64,000 bases of DNA, taken from positions 82,709 to 146,708 of the IMG/VR virus record IMGVR_UViG_3300027287_000002; one strand, 5' to 3'. Origin of the DNA: a virus. The notes under the pieces are model-generated. The model worked only from the letters and a program-made list of their open reading frames with translations, searched no databases and was not told where the DNA came from. The translations under genes and the position numbers were made by a program. Below, piece after piece: positions 7,467-17,037 of this stretch (position 1 is its first letter; every line of letters begins with the position of its first letter).

Positions 7467-9833
7467 ATGAGTGATAAAATTCCTTTTTATCCTGATTTCC
7501 CAATTGCCAATACAGATCCGATTGGCAGTAAAAGTGAAGAAAAAAAAGCATTACAGGATTCACTTGTAGTCGCTTATGCTAATGCTCTTTCAGGTTCTTT
7601 AGCATCTAACTACCTTTCCGAATATGGTAGCAATAATAGAATTTTATATGAAGGTCTAGGTAAAACTCTTTCTAGTCTTTTATTAGATTGCTTAGACCTT
7701 GTAAATGAAGTGGACTACTCTCAAATTAGACCTGAGTTTTTTAATGATAGACTTTATGGACTACTTTTTCCTAAATCTGTAGATAGACCTTCTTTTAATA
7801 ATGAAACAGAATTGAGATATACGATTTTAAATCTTATCCAAGCATTATTACAAGGTAGCACAGGTAAAGCTATTTTATATCTTCTTAATAAAGTTCAAGC
7901 GAATAGTCTTGTTGAGATTTCAGAAATAGGTGATTTTTTAATTGACTGTCTTATCTCATCTTATGCTTTGACAACAGAAGTGAATGGACATAAACATTAT
8001 GTATATGCACCTATTTTAGGTTTAGGTAAAACATCTGCACCTATAGGATATAAATGGGGTGATGATCTACACCAACATGATGTTTTAGATGGCATCGTTC
8101 AAACTGCTAGTGGACATACACATGAAGTCTTATATGGTTTTCAACAGGATGTGATTACACTACAGGATAATTTATATAAGCTACTCTTAAAAACTAAACC
8201 TGCTCATGTCAATATAGGTAATAGACCAAGTACTTTATTTAAAGAAGTTATTAATAAACCTACCTTTGATTTTTCTTTGACTGCTGGTTTAATGTTTCAA
8301 GAGGATTTAAGAAAGACAGATCAAGGCATTTATTTATCTAGTGTTTATGGATATACTCTTACAAACTCTAAATTCCTAAGAGTGTATGATAGTGGTTTTA
8401 GGATAAATGATCGTATCCGTGTAAATAATCAAGAGAGAAAGATTGTTGCCATTAATACTGTTTTGGCAGATGATGCACCTAGTGTTTCTTATTCTGTACC
8501 AAGACTTAACTTAACAGGCACAGGTTCTATTGTAAACCATTGCTTAATTGCATCTATGTTAGTTATGCAAGAAGGTGAATTAGTCTTAATAGGTGCATCT
8601 GCTTATTTCATCTTAAAAGTAAATCCTTATACATATAAATTATCTGCACAGGTTTTCACTTTGGATAGACCTTTGACTGCTACCACAGCTAACTTATATC
8701 TATTAGAAAATCTACAATCTTCTTTTAAGACAAGACCATTGAGATATAAAACATATAGTCAAACTTTCCCTGTCTTAACAAGTCAATTTACTTTACCTTT
8801 TTCTACACCATATACAATTTATGGTATGCCTATCCTACCAAGTGATTTTACTAGCAGTGTAGAAATTACAGAATACAATCCATTTACTCGTGTTATTTCT
8901 TTAAGTACATCCACTACTGAAATTGAAATCACTTATCCTTATGATGAAACAGATCAAGTATGTTTCACTGCTTTAAATGATACTAGCTTTGTGCTTAATT
9001 CATATAGACCTAGAAACCAAAGACCAACAACAAATCTTTTGCCTGCGAATAGAATTGAAAAAAGAAATGCACAGGTCTTATTTCACCATAAGAATACATA
9101 TCCATTAGTAAAAGAATGGGTAAGATCATTTTATGCACATAGTAATACAGATACTCTTAATAACTCATCTTTGCTTTTAAATTCTAAAAATAAATTAAAC
9201 AGACACAATGTTATTAATGCTGTGCATAGAGTATTAGCACCTGCTAGTGCAAGTGTATCTGTCTTAGATGGTAAAGTGATTTTACCTTTTCATGTGAAAC
9301 GAATGATATCTGTTAAGCAAGGATTGACAAATATCACTGCATATAAAGTAAATGGCAATGCAATTACTTTTAATGGCATAGCAGATGGCATAGTGATAGA
9401 TGTTGTATGCTTAACAAATCGTTCAGTTAGTCAAAGTGGTGATTGGTTTAGACCTGATGATTTAAATGAAGGCATGATACCATTTAAGAATATTGTTAAG
9501 CAGGTTGCTTTTAATGTGGATGAATTTATGGCAAATCCATTAGGCAATGCAAATCCACCTGAAAAGCCTAGACAAACTAAAATTAAAGATACAGTAACAG
9601 ACAATAGTGGTTTAGCTAGTGAGTTTAGTTTTTTTAAAGATGAGTGGATAGGCTTAGAGCAAACCTTTGTTTTTGAGGATGTTTGTCCTGTGTTTAAGAG
9701 CAGTGGTGTAAATAATGCACCTTTCTTATTAAATAATGGCATCTTAAATCTTGAGCAATATGTATTAAATAATAACACTCAAGTTATATATGATGGTACT
9801 GCAAGTGTTGAAATAATACTCATATCGCTTTAA
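7467..9833 (+). CDS. Large baseplate/tail protein with three HxH motifs
   Basis: This 788-residue protein follows the J-like gene by 4 bases, the place where gpI/gp7-like proteins that connect wedge to fibres are encoded. The first 170 residues are helical, with a repeated pattern of Leu-rich segments. Three HxH motifs follow in a short span: HKH at 175-177, HQH at 202-204 and HTH at 217-219. In known tail fibres and spike tips, HxH motifs bind iron and lock strands together. The remaining 550 residues look like beta-rich modules. I do not recognise a named family; baseplate location is inferred from gene order. Confidence 0.68.
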   Translation: MSDKIPFYPDFPIANTDPIGSKSEEKKALQDSLVVAYANALSGSLASNYLSEYGSNNRILYEGLGKTLSSLLLDCLDLVNEVDYSQIRPEFFNDRLYGLLFPKSVDRPSFNNETELRYTILNLIQALLQGSTGKAILYLLNKVQANSLVEISEIGDFLIDCLISSYALTTEVNGHKHYVYAPILGLGKTSAPIGYKWGDDLHQHDVLDGIVQTASGHTHEVLYGFQQDVITLQDNLYKLLLKTKPAHVNIGNRPSTLFKEVINKPTFDFSLTAGLMFQEDLRKTDQGIYLSSVYGYTLTNSKFLRVYDSGFRINDRIRVNNQERKIVAINTVLADDAPSVSYSVPRLNLTGTGSIVNHCLIASMLVMQEGELVLIGASAYFILKVNPYTYKLSAQVFTLDRPLTATTANLYLLENLQSSFKTRPLRYKTYSQTFPVLTSQFTLPFSTPYTIYGMPILPSDFTSSVEITEYNPFTRVISLSTSTTEIEITYPYDETDQVCFTALNDTSFVLNSYRPRNQRPTTNLLPANRIEKRNAQVLFHHKNTYPLVKEWVRSFYAHSNTDTLNNSSLLLNSKNKLNRHNVINAVHRVLAPASASVSVLDGKVILPFHVKRMISVKQGLTNITAYKVNGNAITFNGIADGIVIDVVCLTNRSVSQSGDWFRPDDLNEGMIPFKNIVKQVAFNVDEFMANPLGNANPPEKPRQTKIKDTVTDNSGLASEFSFFKDEWIGLEQTFVFEDVCPVFKSSGVNNAPFLLNNGILNLEQYVLNNNTQVIYDGTASVEIILISL

Positions 9834-9850
9834 AGGATAGATAAGAAAAA

Positions 9851-10474
9851 ATGATTAGTGAAAATATTAAAAGACCACAAAGTTCAGTAGCTTTTGGATT
9901 TGGATTTAATGAAACTACATACCGTGTAAAAGGTGAAGTGTTTATTAAGCTGGATGATCAAGAGATTAAAGTAAATAATGTTTACACTTTAGATGGTAGC
10001 TTGCTTGCATCTATTCTCTTTTCAGGATTATATCCAACACGATCACCTATTACAATGTTAGCAGTAGGTACAGGTGCAACAGGTACAAGTTTAGTACCTA
10101 GTGTTGCAGATCAAAGACAAAGAAGATTAAATACTGAAATTGCTCGTAAAGAATTTGCATCTGTCTTATTTAGAAATCCTACAACATTTGCAGTCAGTAC
10201 AATTCCTACGAATGTTGTAGATTTCACAACTGTTTATAATGAGGGTGAAGCAGTAGGTGCTTTAAATGAAATGGGATTGGTTAGTCCTTATGATGCAAGT
10301 CCTTTATCTAATTATCCTTTATTAGATGGTAATGGTGATCCTGTTAGTTTTCCTGATTATGATACTACTTTAGATGTTACGAATTATGACATTCTGATTA
10401 ACTATTTGACTTTCCCTGTGATCAATAAGCCATCTAATTCTGTTTTAGCAATTACTTGGCGATTGACTTTTTAA
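9851..10474 (+). CDS. Tail/baseplate structural protein
   Basis: This 207-residue protein has AAAGGAT upstream of its ATG. It contains the segment MLAVGTGATGTSLVPS followed by QRQRRLNTEIARKEF, an arrangement I have seen in tail accessory and fibre-connecting proteins of other large phages. It is beta-rich, soluble and has no cysteine. Gene order, between the large HxH protein and the first fibre-type protein, suggests a baseplate-to-fibre adaptor. Function is an inference from context only. Confidence 0.65.
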   Translation: MISENIKRPQSSVAFGFGFNETTYRVKGEVFIKLDDQEIKVNNVYTLDGSLLASILFSGLYPTRSPITMLAVGTGATGTSLVPSVADQRQRRLNTEIARKEFASVLFRNPTTFAVSTIPTNVVDFTTVYNEGEAVGALNEMGLVSPYDASPLSNYPLLDGNGDPVSFPDYDTTLDVTNYDILINYLTFPVINKPSNSVLAITWRLTF

Positions 10475-10490
10475 AAGGTAGATAAGTAAA

Positions 10491-13385
10491 ATGGCAAAAT
10501 ATATTACTACTACATCCAGAAACCTTGATCCTAGTTTAACAAATTATGAGAGTGTTGTCTTTCAAACAGGCAAACCTTTACTTGATAGCGAATTAAACTT
10601 AGTTCAAGATATTAGTCTAGTCAATTCCAAACCTAGTGGCATCATTTCAAATAAAAAAGACATCTTTTCTGATTATGTTTTTAACACTACTCCAAATACC
10701 TTAACTTTAAGTGCTTTTGATGTCCGTGTTAAAAATAAAGTCATTAGAATTGCTTATGCAAATGATAACACAGGCTCAAATAAAATCTCTTTATCTAGTC
10801 CACCAGCTACTCAAAAATCTACAACCTTTGTCTTTTTAGAAATTTGGAAAGCATTAGTTAGTCCTGCTACTTTACCTAATGCTAGATTAAGAATAGGTGA
10901 TAATGTTGCCAATGGTGATACGATTACCATTGATACAGATACAATTACTTGTGGTGTGGATTTTGTCTTAGGTGCTGATAAATATGTCACTGCTTTAAAT
11001 ATTGCTACTGCTTTAAGTAGCTTATCTAATGTAGTCAGTTCAGATAGCAAAGGTACAGATTTTATTTTCTTAACTTTAGATACTACTGTTTCCATTAGTA
11101 CAACATCACTTGCTATTACTGTAACACCTGCCACAGGTGAATCAAGTGGTTTAAATATTCCTGCGAATAATAAGATATACATTTATGGCAATGTGCAATC
11201 TTTAACAGGTGCTTGGTTAGATGATGATATTTATGATACTACTTTAAATGCAGAGTCCACTAAGAGAATACAATATCAATATCGTTTCCGAACAGTAGAT
11301 AACTTTGCAGTAGATACATATCAAGATGGTTTTTCAGATACTACTAATGTTAAAGCACAAGGTACTAATGGATCACCTACTTCTTATTCTTTTAGTGCAA
11401 GCTCAACAGATAATGGCTTATGGATTGCAGGCTCAGGTAATGAAGCATCTGCTACTGATTTAGGTACTGTAGATGGATATGTATATGCTTTACCTATTTG
11501 TTTTGTCAATCGTAGAAATAGTGGTGGTTTTAATCCTGTTAATCCTAATGGTGCTTTATTATCTACACATACAGGTGCAACAGAAAATTGGCTAGATCTT
11601 GATCCTATTATTATTCCTGCTGGATTAAGCGACAGACCTGATGGTTTATTTGCTGATTTAATATCTGATGTGGATATCACAGACATGAGAAAGAAAGTGA
11701 TTGATATTTTAGACAGTGAAAAGCTATTAACAGAGCAAACACATTATCTTTTTGACAATAACATTAAGACAGTTCAAAGAGATGGTAGAAATAGATTTTA
11801 TATAGGCAATCAAATTACAGATGGTGATCGCAGTACAGAACCTTTGGTTTGTGATGCGATTGAATATTATGGTGTTACTCAACCAAATACCTATGGCAAT
11901 TTAATCGGATATGCAGATGGTTTAAGACGAAGATTTTCAGGCTATCCAAATGTAGAGAAAGTAATCGCAACAATAACAATTTCAGATGATGATCCGACAG
12001 CTTTTGCTTATGTAGATAAAGTAGTAGGTACTTTTAATTGGTATGAAAATGATGAGATCATTTTAGACTTTGGCAACTATTATAATGCAGGCTTTTTTAA
12101 TCCTGTTACTGATTCATTCCCAACAAGTACAAAAATCATTGATGTCTTAAGAGCATGGCATGATGATGGACACACAACTACAGCAGTTAGTCAAAATATT
12201 CAATTTAAGAAAATAGAATTTATCTCTGCAACAAAGGTTTCTTTAATCTTAGATAAAAATGACTTCACTGTAAATGGTGGTCTATCTGCTACAAGTAATT
12301 ACCAAATGACAGGCAATACTACAGATGGTGATGTAGGCAGTCCTAGAAATATCTTTATTGAACTTGCTTTATGTTATCCTGAAGGTAATGGTTTAAGTGC
12401 AACACCTATTTTATTAAATCCTGATTCAAGTGTTTATCCACAAGGTAGTGTTATTAACGAATCTAGTCTTTTCTTTTCAGAATTTGAAGATGGTGTTTTA
12501 GCATCTTTTAATGATACGAATAGAGAAATTGCTTTAGAGTATGTTAAGAAAATACAGACAATAGAACTTGTAAGTAAGTCTGCCACAGAAATCTTAACTC
12601 CTTTTAAATTCTATGGTGATGGCATTACTTATTTTGTGCAATATGAAGATCAAGAAGTAGGTGCTGGATATTCAGATGTACTTAATACATCTGATTACAA
12701 TAAATCCGATGCGAGTGTTTTGGTAAATGCTTTAACAAATGCAGGTCAAACTTTAGTTAGCTTAAAATATTATCCTTTACTAGCAAACAAAGCTAGAACG
12801 ATGGTCTATTATAGATACCTAGCATCTCAAACTACAATCCCATCAGGATTAACGATTGATGTTGAGCCTATTTATATTTCTAAATCTATGTATGCTATTC
12901 AAACAAGCAAAGGCAGTTTAAGTGTATCTTATCCTTATCCGAGTGCAAGTGACATGGTAGGTATCCATAGTGATTTTGACTTAGACGAATGGGATTTAAG
13001 AGCAAATGCACAGATCTCTATTAGTGATTTTAATATTGATGCTGGTATGTTAAGTCTTAATAACTTTATGCCTATTGATATTAACACGGATTTGACTTTT
13101 ACAAGCAAGACAACAGACTCACAAGGCAATACAATTTATGAAGGTGGTTCAGGATATTTACCTGTCACTTATTCATCACCTTTCTCTAGTGAAGTAAGTC
13201 ATAAAAATGTATTACCTTTATTATGTAAAGCGAAATCAAACACTTTATATTTCAGAAAAGGTGAAGTGCTTTTGGTTTTGATTAGTAGATATGCAGAATT
13301 GGATAGTGAGAATAAAATTACATTAGGTAGTAATTACACGATTGCAAGTATCTACAACACTAAAAACAGATTGATGATGGAGTAA
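10491..13385 (+). CDS. Tail fibre-type protein, paralogue of the 1714-residue fibre protein
   Basis: This 964-residue protein is beta-rich and Ser/Thr/Asn-rich, as fibres are. Its first 400 residues match those of the protein at 17038-22182: both have FQTGKPLLDSELN / WQSGKPPLDSELN, then a KPSG or TPSG segment, SSPPAT or SAPPAT, VFLEIWKALVSP / VFLEVWRSLVSP, a TKRIQYQYR / TKRVQIQYR segment and RPDGLFAD / RPDGLYAD. The two are therefore duplicates of one attachment module with different distal parts. The shared N-terminal block most likely docks the fibre on the baseplate. AAAAGGT precedes the ATG. Confidence 0.78.
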   Translation: MAKYITTTSRNLDPSLTNYESVVFQTGKPLLDSELNLVQDISLVNSKPSGIISNKKDIFSDYVFNTTPNTLTLSAFDVRVKNKVIRIAYANDNTGSNKISLSSPPATQKSTTFVFLEIWKALVSPATLPNARLRIGDNVANGDTITIDTDTITCGVDFVLGADKYVTALNIATALSSLSNVVSSDSKGTDFIFLTLDTTVSISTTSLAITVTPATGESSGLNIPANNKIYIYGNVQSLTGAWLDDDIYDTTLNAESTKRIQYQYRFRTVDNFAVDTYQDGFSDTTNVKAQGTNGSPTSYSFSASSTDNGLWIAGSGNEASATDLGTVDGYVYALPICFVNRRNSGGFNPVNPNGALLSTHTGATENWLDLDPIIIPAGLSDRPDGLFADLISDVDITDMRKKVIDILDSEKLLTEQTHYLFDNNIKTVQRDGRNRFYIGNQITDGDRSTEPLVCDAIEYYGVTQPNTYGNLIGYADGLRRRFSGYPNVEKVIATITISDDDPTAFAYVDKVVGTFNWYENDEIILDFGNYYNAGFFNPVTDSFPTSTKIIDVLRAWHDDGHTTTAVSQNIQFKKIEFISATKVSLILDKNDFTVNGGLSATSNYQMTGNTTDGDVGSPRNIFIELALCYPEGNGLSATPILLNPDSSVYPQGSVINESSLFFSEFEDGVLASFNDTNREIALEYVKKIQTIELVSKSATEILTPFKFYGDGITYFVQYEDQEVGAGYSDVLNTSDYNKSDASVLVNALTNAGQTLVSLKYYPLLANKARTMVYYRYLASQTTIPSGLTIDVEPIYISKSMYAIQTSKGSLSVSYPYPSASDMVGIHSDFDLDEWDLRANAQISISDFNIDAGMLSLNNFMPIDINTDLTFTSKTTDSQGNTIYEGGSGYLPVTYSSPFSSEVSHKNVLPLLCKAKSNTLYFRKGEVLLVLISRYAELDSENKITLGSNYTIASIYNTKNRLMME

Positions 13386-13391
13386 AGAAAA

Positions 13392-16373
13392 ATGCCTACA
13401 AGTTCATTTACAGGTGGCAATGCAGGTAGTGGTACAAATAAGAATGTAAATAATGTGATTTATGTTCAAGATAAAGGCAATACTACATTTGATGGGTATA
13501 TAACAATAGATGGAAATTTGACTGTTAATGGTACAACTACAACAATAGATAGTGTTACTTTGACAATAGAAGATCCTGTGATTACATTAGCTAAAAATGC
13601 TAATCTTAATCCTACTGCTAGTACAGATGCAGGCTTGTTTTTACAAAGAGGAAGTACAGAAAATCCTGCTGTTTTTATTTGGAATGAAACTTTAAATCAA
13701 TTTGAACTTGCAACAGTAGCAGGTGCAACGAGTGCAACAACAAATTTCACAAGTCTTACAAAAACATATTCTACTTTAAAAGCAGGTATTTTTAGTGGAT
13801 CATCTGCTACCTTTACAGGTGTAGTTACTTCAAATGGTCTATCTTTAACAACAGATGGTCAAGTTTCAATTAAAAAACCAACAGACACTTCTACTACACC
13901 TGCTATTTTATTAAATGCAGATAGAACAGGTAATGGACAACAAGCAGATATTATTGCTCTTGAAGTAGAGAGAGGTGCATTAACAAATGCTAAAATTAAA
14001 TGGGATGAAACAAATGATTGGTGGGATTTTAATTCCAATGTTTATTTTTCTGAAAATTTGACAATAGGCAGTGATGATACAAAAGATTTAACAATTCTTT
14101 CTGAAACCACTATCTCAAATAATCTCATTCCTGTCTATATTTATGTTAAGTATAATGCTACATCCTTTACAGACAATGAGTATTTTTATATCTTTAGTAC
14201 AGACGATAATGGTCTTACAAGAGAAGTCATTCCGATAAAAGTTAATTTTAGTTCGCCAAAACTAAAATTAAATCAAAGTGCTGGATATAATCGTTATATT
14301 GCATATTCAGCATCAACATATAATAACACCACACCACCTACTATCAATGGTATTGTCTATATTAATCCAAATAAAACTTATTATTTTCATATGGTGAGTG
14401 ATGCAATAGACTTGTCTAATTTAGATTTTCAAATTTATGCAAGTAATTCTATTTTAGGATATGCTCCAACATATTGGAAAGTATTTGACGGATATGATGT
14501 AAATACTACAACTGCTATCGTAACATATACATTTGTCAGAGGTTCTACTTGGAAAGAAAGTGATGTTGTTTACAAAGCAGGGATTTTAGGTGGATTTGGA
14601 TTTATAGATGTTTCTGATATAAGTAGTCCTACTTCTGTGAGTGATATTCAAGCTAAGACTTCTTTAAAAATCCAAAAAGGTAAAAATGCAATTTTATTAA
14701 ATAGTGATTACACAGGCAATCCTAATGTAGATGGTTCAAATGTCATTGCTCTCGAAGTAGAGAGAGGGATAGGCACTAATAGTTATATTGAATGGAATGA
14801 AGAAAATCAAAGATGGGATATAGAACCAAGTTCTTTTTCTACATCTTTCGCAACAGATACTTTAGATGCTACTACTACTACAATAAATATGTTAGATGCT
14901 AATAACATTACAACAGAACAAATTGAGATTGAAAACAATCATTTCCCTGTTTATATTTATGTTAAGTATAATTCTTTATCTTTAGGTGATAGTGAGTATT
15001 TTTATATTTTTAGTACAGATGACAATGGTATTACAAGAGATGTTGTTCGTTTATCTAATTTAGATCATCTTTCCGAAAACACAGGTGCTGGTTATTATCG
15101 TTATATTGCAAGTGCAGGTTCAACATATAATAACACAACACCTACACCTACTGTAAATGCTATTGCTTATTTAGATCCAAATAAAACTTATTATTTTAAT
15201 ATGGACAGTACTGATATTGAATCTTTAGTGCCTGATTTTTATGCTTATGTAAGTACAACAGAATTAGGATCAGGAGAATTACCTTCTTATGCACTTGTAT
15301 TGAGTGGTTTTAGTTCAAGCACTACTACTTCGGCAAATATTGTTTATACTCTAATTACCAATGCTCAATGGAATGGCAATAATATAGTTCGTAGAGTAGA
15401 TAATGGTACAGTAGAAATTAGTACAATGAATGGTGCAACCACAGTAGATGATATTGATACCATACCTCTTAGAATACACTCTAAAAAAGAAAATCAATCT
15501 ACTACTGCTATCTTATTAAATAGTGATGAAACAGGATCACCTACAAAAAGTGTACAAATTGAAGTAGAGAGGGGTACAAGTACTAACAGCTATATTAAAT
15601 GGGATGAAACAAATGACAGATGGGAAATATTCAATGATCTTAAAGTTTTAGATTCATCTTCAAATACTACTTTACTAACAGATACTTCTTTTATTTATAC
15701 CTATAAGCCTTTAAGTTTAAATAATAGTCTATTCTATAAAGTACAAAGAATATCCTCTACACCAACTAATATCACCTCAGATGTGTCTTTTGTAGTTATA
15801 GAAAATGGTGCTTTAGGTAGTGCTGTTTTCCAAATGAATCTTCCTAATTTAAATGATGATACAATAGGTGGAAGAGTTATTAATATTGCAGTCAAAAATG
15901 CAAACTATGCAGAGATTTACACAGGTGGTACAGGACAAAATATTAGACATGGTGGTACTATATACTCACCATCAGATGCTTTTATTTTAAGTGGATATAG
16001 TTCTGTTCAATTAATATCTCATATTGTAGGTGGTGTTAAAGATTGGTATGTCACAGCTATATCTAATTCAGATATGATAGATTATATCACTGCTAGTGGT
16101 GCTATTACTATTTTTAATGGCAAGACCTATCACTGCAATCCTGCAGGTACTATTGCTTTAACTTTAGGTGTTGCACCTAATGGTACACAACTTACATTTA
16201 GATCTAGATCTAATCAAACCACTACAATCACTACTGCAAATAGTGGTATTGAAGGTACACATAATACAATCACCTTCAATTCAGATGCAAAAGGTTTAAG
16301 TATATATTATTATGGTACTAGCTGGTGGGTTTCTAGTATGTATGGCAATGTCGGCATAACCACAGTCCCTTAA
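13392..16373 (+). CDS. Tail fibre protein with tandem repeats
   Basis: This 993-residue protein starts with a fibre-type N-terminus: GYITIDGNLTVNGTTTTID followed by LTIEDPVITLAKN, a motif common in T4-like and cyanophage fibres. The middle contains two copies of a roughly 270-residue unit, beginning near residues 247 and 520 (YIYVKYN, then EYFYIFSTDDNG, ASTYNNTTP or GSTYNNTTP, NPNKTYYF). A shorter motif, AILLNxDxTG...VERGxxTNxxIxW, occurs three times, near residues 172, 433 and 707. The C-terminal 150 residues (SGAITIFNGKTYHCNPAG) look like a receptor-binding head. Repeated modules fit a long trimeric fibre. It lies 6 bases after the previous fibre gene. Confidence 0.8.
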   Translation: MPTSSFTGGNAGSGTNKNVNNVIYVQDKGNTTFDGYITIDGNLTVNGTTTTIDSVTLTIEDPVITLAKNANLNPTASTDAGLFLQRGSTENPAVFIWNETLNQFELATVAGATSATTNFTSLTKTYSTLKAGIFSGSSATFTGVVTSNGLSLTTDGQVSIKKPTDTSTTPAILLNADRTGNGQQADIIALEVERGALTNAKIKWDETNDWWDFNSNVYFSENLTIGSDDTKDLTILSETTISNNLIPVYIYVKYNATSFTDNEYFYIFSTDDNGLTREVIPIKVNFSSPKLKLNQSAGYNRYIAYSASTYNNTTPPTINGIVYINPNKTYYFHMVSDAIDLSNLDFQIYASNSILGYAPTYWKVFDGYDVNTTTAIVTYTFVRGSTWKESDVVYKAGILGGFGFIDVSDISSPTSVSDIQAKTSLKIQKGKNAILLNSDYTGNPNVDGSNVIALEVERGIGTNSYIEWNEENQRWDIEPSSFSTSFATDTLDATTTTINMLDANNITTEQIEIENNHFPVYIYVKYNSLSLGDSEYFYIFSTDDNGITRDVVRLSNLDHLSENTGAGYYRYIASAGSTYNNTTPTPTVNAIAYLDPNKTYYFNMDSTDIESLVPDFYAYVSTTELGSGELPSYALVLSGFSSSTTTSANIVYTLITNAQWNGNNIVRRVDNGTVEISTMNGATTVDDIDTIPLRIHSKKENQSTTAILLNSDETGSPTKSVQIEVERGTSTNSYIKWDETNDRWEIFNDLKVLDSSSNTTLLTDTSFIYTYKPLSLNNSLFYKVQRISSTPTNITSDVSFVVIENGALGSAVFQMNLPNLNDDTIGGRVINIAVKNANYAEIYTGGTGQNIRHGGTIYSPSDAFILSGYSSVQLISHIVGGVKDWYVTAISNSDMIDYITASGAITIFNGKTYHCNPAGTIALTLGVAPNGTQLTFRSRSNQTTTITTANSGIEGTHNTITFNSDAKGLSIYYYGTSWWVSSMYGNVGITTVP
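13900..15640 (+). repeat. Diverged in-frame tandem repeat inside the fibre gene
   Basis: Two units of about 270 codons start near 14130 and 14950. The associated AILLN...VERG block recurs near 13899, 14689 and 15510. The copies are clearly related at protein level but have drifted in DNA, so this is an old duplication under selection rather than recent copying. Confidence 0.7.
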
Positions 16374-16389
16374 AAAATGAAAGTATAAA

Positions 16390-17025
16390 ATGATAATCGT
16401 AAACAGAAAAGATGATAAAATCATCCAAAGGTCTAGTGAAATCACAATCACAGATATGAATGGCAAATACCTTTTAGATGAACCTGAAACCACTAAAGTT
16501 TCTTTAGCTAATTCTATTCCTACCATCCAATCCGATATTCAAGATAGCTTCCTTGCTCTTTATCCAGATTACACAGATATAACCTTTAAATCTTTACCTG
16601 TGCAATCCGATTTTGATGCTAGTGCTTTATATACTACTTATCCATCAAGATGTCAGTTAGGTAGTGATTATAATACCTGTGCTATTTTACCTAAAAATGA
16701 AAACACTAATGCTTATGGTGTGCTTATCACAGATACAATCACTACTACAAGTAAAGATAAATTCCTTGTCTATTGGAAGGTTGCTATTGTTAGCTATGGT
16801 CAAGAGCAATCAGTAAATGTAAATGTACCAAGCACAATGACATATGAAATTTTAGAACCTAGTGATATTCAAGTGTATATTTCTAATGATGACGGTGTAT
16901 CTTATACAGAGGCGAATTATTTGACACCTGTGAGTTTTCCGAGTGCATCCACTACTCTAAGACTAGCATTTATCAATAATTCATTAAATAAAATACACTT
17001 ATTAGGATATGCAATACTTTACTAG
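16390..17025 (+). CDS. Fibre-associated structural protein or chaperone
   Basis: This 211-residue protein sits between two fibre genes and begins with a short beta-strand segment (MIIVNRKDDKIIQRSSEITI). The rest is beta-rich, with a DIQVYISNDDGVSYTEANY segment that resembles strand pairs in fibre domains and a C-terminal LRLAFINNS...LLGYAILY. It has no catalytic motif or membrane span. Placement suggests a fibre component, fibre-tip adhesin or assembly factor. I cannot choose among them from sequence. Confidence 0.62.
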   Translation: MIIVNRKDDKIIQRSSEITITDMNGKYLLDEPETTKVSLANSIPTIQSDIQDSFLALYPDYTDITFKSLPVQSDFDASALYTTYPSRCQLGSDYNTCAILPKNENTNAYGVLITDTITTTSKDKFLVYWKVAIVSYGQEQSVNVNVPSTMTYEILEPSDIQVYISNDDGVSYTEANYLTPVSFPSASTTLRLAFINNSLNKIHLLGYAILY

Positions 17026-17037
17026 GAGATAATTAAC

